From: an uncultured Collinsella sp.
GTDB taxonomy: Bacteria; Actinomycetota; Coriobacteriia; Coriobacteriales; Coriobacteriaceae
Assembly: GCA_900549025.1 (NCBI GenBank)
Contig: URMZ01000044.1
Location: forward strand, 1-8,149
Direction of reading: 5' to 3'
Length of the DNA stretch: 8,149 nt
Position numbers and translations under genes: made by a program. The number at the start of each line of letters is the position of its first letter. Position 1 is the stretch's first letter. The notes beneath the pieces are model-generated. The model saw only the letters and a list, made by a program, of their open reading frames with translations, made no database searches and was not told the DNA's origin. Of this stretch, positions 5,727 through 8,149 are shown one piece after another.

Positions 5727-5750
5727 AAGCCCTCTGTCGCCAGAGGGCTT
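5727..5750 (-). promoter_or_regulatory. GNRA-capped hairpin in the peptidase 5' leader
   Basis: On the minus strand a perfect 10-bp stem (AAGCCCTCTG with CAGAGGGCTT) closes a GCGA tetraloop, a stable GNRA type. It ends about 9 nt before the GGGAGG ribosome site of the peptidase gene. It is followed by only a weak T stretch, so it is more likely an mRNA 5' stabiliser or translation-control hairpin than a terminator. Confidence 0.6.
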
Positions 5751-5935
5751 CAGCCAATAAAGACACCCCATTAGCGTAACGAACTGGAAACAATATTCAT
5801 CTATGAAAGACACTTACTCGATAAGCGTGATGAAATATGCGACGAGCGGTTAATTGTACTCAGTTTGTAGCTTTACTTTAATAAAGACGCCCTGTAATTA
5901 CTGTAGCCGAATAAAGTAGCTGGGAATGCCTGAAA
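5751..5935 (-). promoter_or_regulatory. AT-rich upstream region of the peptidase with repeated AATAAAGAC motif
   Basis: The stretch is clearly more AT-rich than its surroundings and holds no convincing gene. On the plus strand AATAAAGACACCC (5756-5768) and AATAAAGACGCCC (5880-5892) differ by one base; weaker versions are ATGAAAGACACTT (5803-5815) and AATAAAG (5910-5916). A TACAAT -10-like hexamer occurs on the minus strand near 5858, with a poor -35. The promoter should lie here, but its position is uncertain. Confidence 0.4.
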
Positions 5936-5977
5936 TGAAAATCCCCTGCTGTTTGGCAAATGCATAAACAGCAGGGG
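5936..5977 (-). terminator. Intrinsic terminator of the lipid kinase operon
   Basis: On the minus strand a perfect 12-bp stem (CCCCTGCTGTTT with its complement, 5966-5977 and 5943-5954) closes an 11-nt loop and is followed by ATTTTCATTT. It lies 36 bp after the stop of the small membrane protein gene and should end the kinase transcript. Confidence 0.9.
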
Positions 5978-6013
5978 AGACGATAATTGGATGAATATCA
6001 TACCAATGTGGAA

Positions 6014-6106
6014 TTACTTCTTCCGGCGGTGAATCACGTTGATCGCATAGCCGACGAGCATGGCCAAAACGATGATGATAAAGCCGAGCAGGGGATTGTC
6101 GTTCAT
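6014..6106 (-). CDS. Small single-pass membrane protein (30 aa)
   Basis: A 30-codon frame begins MNDNPLLG, continues with a hydrophobic helix (about residues 6-22, FIIIVLAMLVGYAI) and ends in a basic tail, HRRKK, then TAA. The ribosome site TAGGAGG overlaps the stop codon of the lipid kinase and stands 5 nt before the ATG; the two genes are only 9 nt apart, so translation should be coupled. A strong terminator follows. The charge layout predicts an N-out, C-in membrane orientation. I do not recognise a family; by position it may help the kinase or its lipid substrate at the membrane, which is inference. It is short enough to be missed by standard annotation. Confidence 0.75.
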   Translation of the reverse strand: MNDNPLLGFIIIVLAMLVGYAINVIHRRKK

Positions 6107-6115
6107 AGGGTCCTC

Positions 6116-7033
6116 CTATTTTCCGAGCGGGGAGAATTCGTCGACGATGAGGTCGAGGCATTGTGGAAGCGCGCGGGCTCCAAAGACGCCCGAATTGCTG
6201 GAGATAATCTCGCCATCGAACTGCATGCCCAGCGACGGGGTGCAGGTGATCTTGGCTTCCTTGGTCTGGATGATCTTGAACTGCGGGCGCCCGAGTACCT
6301 TGCCGGCGGGGTCGAGTGCGGCGGTGATCACGGTAGGTAGCAGCTGCACGGTGCGCACGGGTTCGATGACCGCAATGTCGACCATGCCATCGTTCATACG
6401 GCAGTCGGGGAACAGGTTGATGTCGTTTTGGATGACCGAGGTGTTGCCGGCCATGCAGCAGATGCCGTCGAGCTCCTCGACAATGCCGTCATGCTCAATC
6501 GTAAAGTGCGCCACCGTGGGATTGGGCGTGGCGAGCGCGGAGAGGAAGTAGGCGATCTCGCCGATGTCGTTTTTGGTGGGGGCGGCCTTCATCATGATCT
6601 CGGCGTCGAAGCCCGAGCCGGCGATGATGATAAAGCCGTGGCGCTTCTCGTTGCCGTTCTCGTCGAGCCAAAAGAGCTCACCCATGTCGACTTTGACCGT
6701 GCGACCGGCACGGCAGGCCTTGGCGAGCGCCGCTGCCTCGGGGGCATTGCCGATGTTGTTGAAGAACAGGCAGGCTGTGCCGGAGGGGAAGACGAGCGTG
6801 GGGACACCGCACCCGCGCATCTGGTCGAGCACGTTGGAGACGGTGCCGTCGCCGCCCGAAACGACCACGCGGTCAAACTCGCGCACGTCTGCCACGGCAT
6901 CCTCGGGCTCCATGCCATCGCCGATAAAACGCATCACGACCTCGTCGCCGCCCTGCGCGAGGGCGTGCGTGAATGCGTAGATTTCATCTGAGCTGGGGCC
7001 CGATGCCGGGTTGTGGATGATAAGGCAGCGCAT
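6116..7033 (-). CDS. Diacylglycerol kinase-family lipid kinase
   Basis: This 305-residue soluble or peripheral protein is of the DAGK-catalytic family (DgkB/YegS/BmrU type), which phosphorylates diacylglycerol or related lipids with ATP at the inner face of the membrane. The nucleotide-binding half shows NPASG (8-12), GGDGT (60-64) and PSGTA (83-87); the C-terminal half shows FPDCRMNDGMVDI (208-220) and QFDGE (271-275). Length is normal for the family. The segment after GT reads ACLFFNN, where ANDFAR or ANLLAR is usual, so a residue pair close to the active site is altered; activity is not excluded. The ATG at 7033 has only a weak GGGAA ribosome site about 9 nt upstream. It is followed in the same transcript by the 30-residue membrane protein. 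The exact lipid substrate cannot be told; bacterial members also act on undecaprenol-like or phosphatidylglycerol lipids. Confidence 0.92.
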   Translation of the reverse strand: MRCLIIHNPASGPSSDEIYAFTHALAQGGDEVVMRFIGDGMEPEDAVADVREFDRVVVSGGDGTVSNVLDQMRGCGVPTLVFPSGTACLFFNNIGNAPEAAALAKACRAGRTVKVDMGELFWLDENGNEKRHGFIIIAGSGFDAEIMMKAAPTKNDIGEIAYFLSALATPNPTVAHFTIEHDGIVEELDGICCMAGNTSVIQNDINLFPDCRMNDGMVDIAVIEPVRTVQLLPTVITAALDPAGKVLGRPQFKIIQTKEAKITCTPSLGMQFDGEIISSNSGVFGARALPQCLDLIVDEFSPLGK

Positions 7034-7061
7034 ACTTACGTTCCCGTTCTGTGACTAACCG

Positions 7062-7069
7062 AGTATAGT
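7062..7069. promoter_or_regulatory. Overlapping divergent -10 boxes between lipid kinase and rnd
   Basis: The 98-bp gap between two divergent genes contains TATAGT on the plus strand (7064-7069) and TATACT on the minus strand (7067-7062), sharing four bases. The plus-strand box has TTCCCG 17 bp upstream (7041-7046), a weak -35; the minus-strand -35 is poor. If both are used, the polymerases would compete for the same site. Confidence 0.45.
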
Positions 7070-7131
7070 TGTAAGGCAATGCCGATATCCTACCCGTGTT
7101 TTTCGGGCCTAACCTTATTCGATGGGTTGAT

Positions 7132-8149
7132 ATGTACATTTCCACACATCAGGCTCTACTCGACTTTTGCCAGCGCGCCCGTGAGTTCGACGCGATTGCC
7201 GTCGATACCGAGTTTTTGCGCGAGCGCACGTTCCATCCGCGTCTATGTTTGGTTCAGATTGCCACCCCTGCTGAGAGCGTCGCGGTCGATCCCCTGGTAA
7301 TCGACGACCTATCGCCGCTGGCCGAGCTTATGGCCGACGAGAGCGTGACCAAGGTCTTCCACGCGTGCTCGCAGGATATGGAGGTCATGCTCCATACCGT
7401 GGGCGTGCTGCCACGACCGATTTTCGATACGCAGGTCGCCGCCGCCTTTTTGGGCGAGCGCCAGCAGATTTCGTATGGCGCGCTTGTTCAGACGTTCTGC
7501 GGCGTATCGCTGCCCAAGACCGAGTCACTGACCGACTGGTCGCGCCGCCCGCTGACCGATAAGCAGATTGAGTATGCGATCGATGACGTCAAGTACCTGA
7601 TCGTCGCCTATACCGAGATGATGAGCCGCCTGCGCGAGCTGGGCCGTGTGGACTGGGTGCTCGACGAGCTGCGCCCGCTGGCTGACGAGTCGCACTATCG
7701 CGCCGATCGCCACGAGGCGTTCCGCAAGGTCAAGCGCATCAATTCGTGCAGCCGTCATCAGCTGGGTATCGCGCGCGAGCTCGCCGCCTGGCGCGAGGAC
7801 CGCGCCGAGCGCCGTAACATCCCGCGCAAGTGGGTCATGTCCGACGACACGCTGCTAGCGCTCGTTAAGCGCAATCCCGTGCGCGTTGAGGAGTTCCGTA
7901 GCATTCGCGGTACCGATCAATTGGGGGAGCGCGACGTGGACGGTGCGCTCATGGCCATCAAGCGCGGTGCGAGCTGTCCGCACGATCGCCTGCCGCTCTT
8001 GGTGCGCGGACATCGTCAGATTTCGCCGGAGCTGGAGAGCGTGACTGACCTTATGTATGCGCTTATCCGCCTGGTTGCCGAGCGCTCAGGCGTTGCGACC
8101 TCGGTCATTGCCTCGCGCGATGACCTGGCCGACTATATTGAGCATCCCG
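7132..8149 (+). CDS. rnd: Ribonuclease D (DEDDy 3'-5' exoribonuclease), 3' end outside window
   Basis: The open frame runs for 339 codons and leaves the window without a stop. It has the DEDDy exonuclease domain: motif I VDTEF (24-28, Asp25 and Glu27), motif II HACSQDMEVM (Asp82) and motif III YAIDDVKYL (Tyr148, Asp152). An HRDC domain follows (about 209-290; LGIARELAAWRE and the DDTLLALVKRNP segment). The family trims tRNA precursors and other stable RNA 3' ends in the cytoplasm. About 375 residues is usual, so only a short C-terminal part is probably missing. The ATG at 7132 fits the start of the exonuclease fold (MYISTHQALLDFC); it has only a weak GATGGG upstream, and an in-frame GTG at 7096 is a less likely alternative. 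It is divergent from the lipid kinase. Confidence 0.93.
   Translation, partial: MYISTHQALLDFCQRAREFDAIAVDTEFLRERTFHPRLCLVQIATPAESVAVDPLVIDDLSPLAELMADESVTKVFHACSQDMEVMLHTVGVLPRPIFDTQVAAAFLGERQQISYGALVQTFCGVSLPKTESLTDWSRRPLTDKQIEYAIDDVKYLIVAYTEMMSRLRELGRVDWVLDELRPLADESHYRADRHEAFRKVKRINSCSRHQLGIARELAAWREDRAERRNIPRKWVMSDDTLLALVKRNPVRVEEFRSIRGTDQLGERDVDGALMAIKRGASCPHDRLPLLVRGHRQISPELESVTDLMYALIRLVAERSGVATSVIASRDDLADYIEHP

Noticed and set aside
5898..6161. Minus-strand frame of 87 codons between kinase and peptidase
   Set aside because: It overlaps the kinase end, the better-supported 30-codon gene in another frame and its terminator hairpin, and lacks a ribosome site.

Overview
The window is GC-rich chromosomal DNA that reads like a gut Coriobacteriia genome, most probably Collinsella or a close relative. 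This is inferred from the gene families, the fused ECF ATPase, the LPxTG-anchored C69 peptidase and the codon style; no rRNA or other marker gene is present. Five large genes lie on the minus strand and one on the plus strand, and I see no insertion sequence, phage gene or CRISPR array.

Positions 1-3680 (minus strand) hold an ECF-type importer operon read right to left: an extended -10 promoter (about 3629-3637), a 22-codon leader peptide containing three consecutive Trp codons (3502-3570), a strong intrinsic terminator (3435-3465), a six-helix S component (2785-3357), a fused double ATPase EcfA (821-2572), the T component EcfT (82-828), and a bidirectional terminator (16-52). The Trp leader plus terminator is a classic ribosome-mediated attenuator, so the substrate is very probably tryptophan. 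The roughly 1,020 residues of the three transporter proteins contain only one Trp, which fits a system that must be made during Trp starvation. A 21-bp near-perfect inverted repeat brackets the terminator and is not part of the textbook attenuator. The 212-bp gap between the S and A genes is filled by two palindromic elements of REP-like appearance.

Positions 3699-5940 hold a secreted C69-family dipeptidase (3758-5707). It has a signal peptide ending just before the nucleophile Cys, a TPEQPG-repeat stalk and an LPTTG sortase anchor. It has its own terminator, and its 5' region carries a GNRA-capped hairpin and a repeated AATAAAGAC motif.

Positions 5936-7033 hold a diacylglycerol-kinase-family lipid kinase (6116-7033), followed 9 nt later by a tightly coupled 30-codon single-pass membrane protein (6014-6106) and a strong terminator. 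A probable divergent promoter (7062-7069) separates the kinase from a plus-strand ribonuclease D gene (7132 onward), which runs off the right edge.

Functionally, the peptidase could release amino acids or dipeptides at the cell surface next to a Trp uptake system, but the two are separate transcription units, so this link is only positional.
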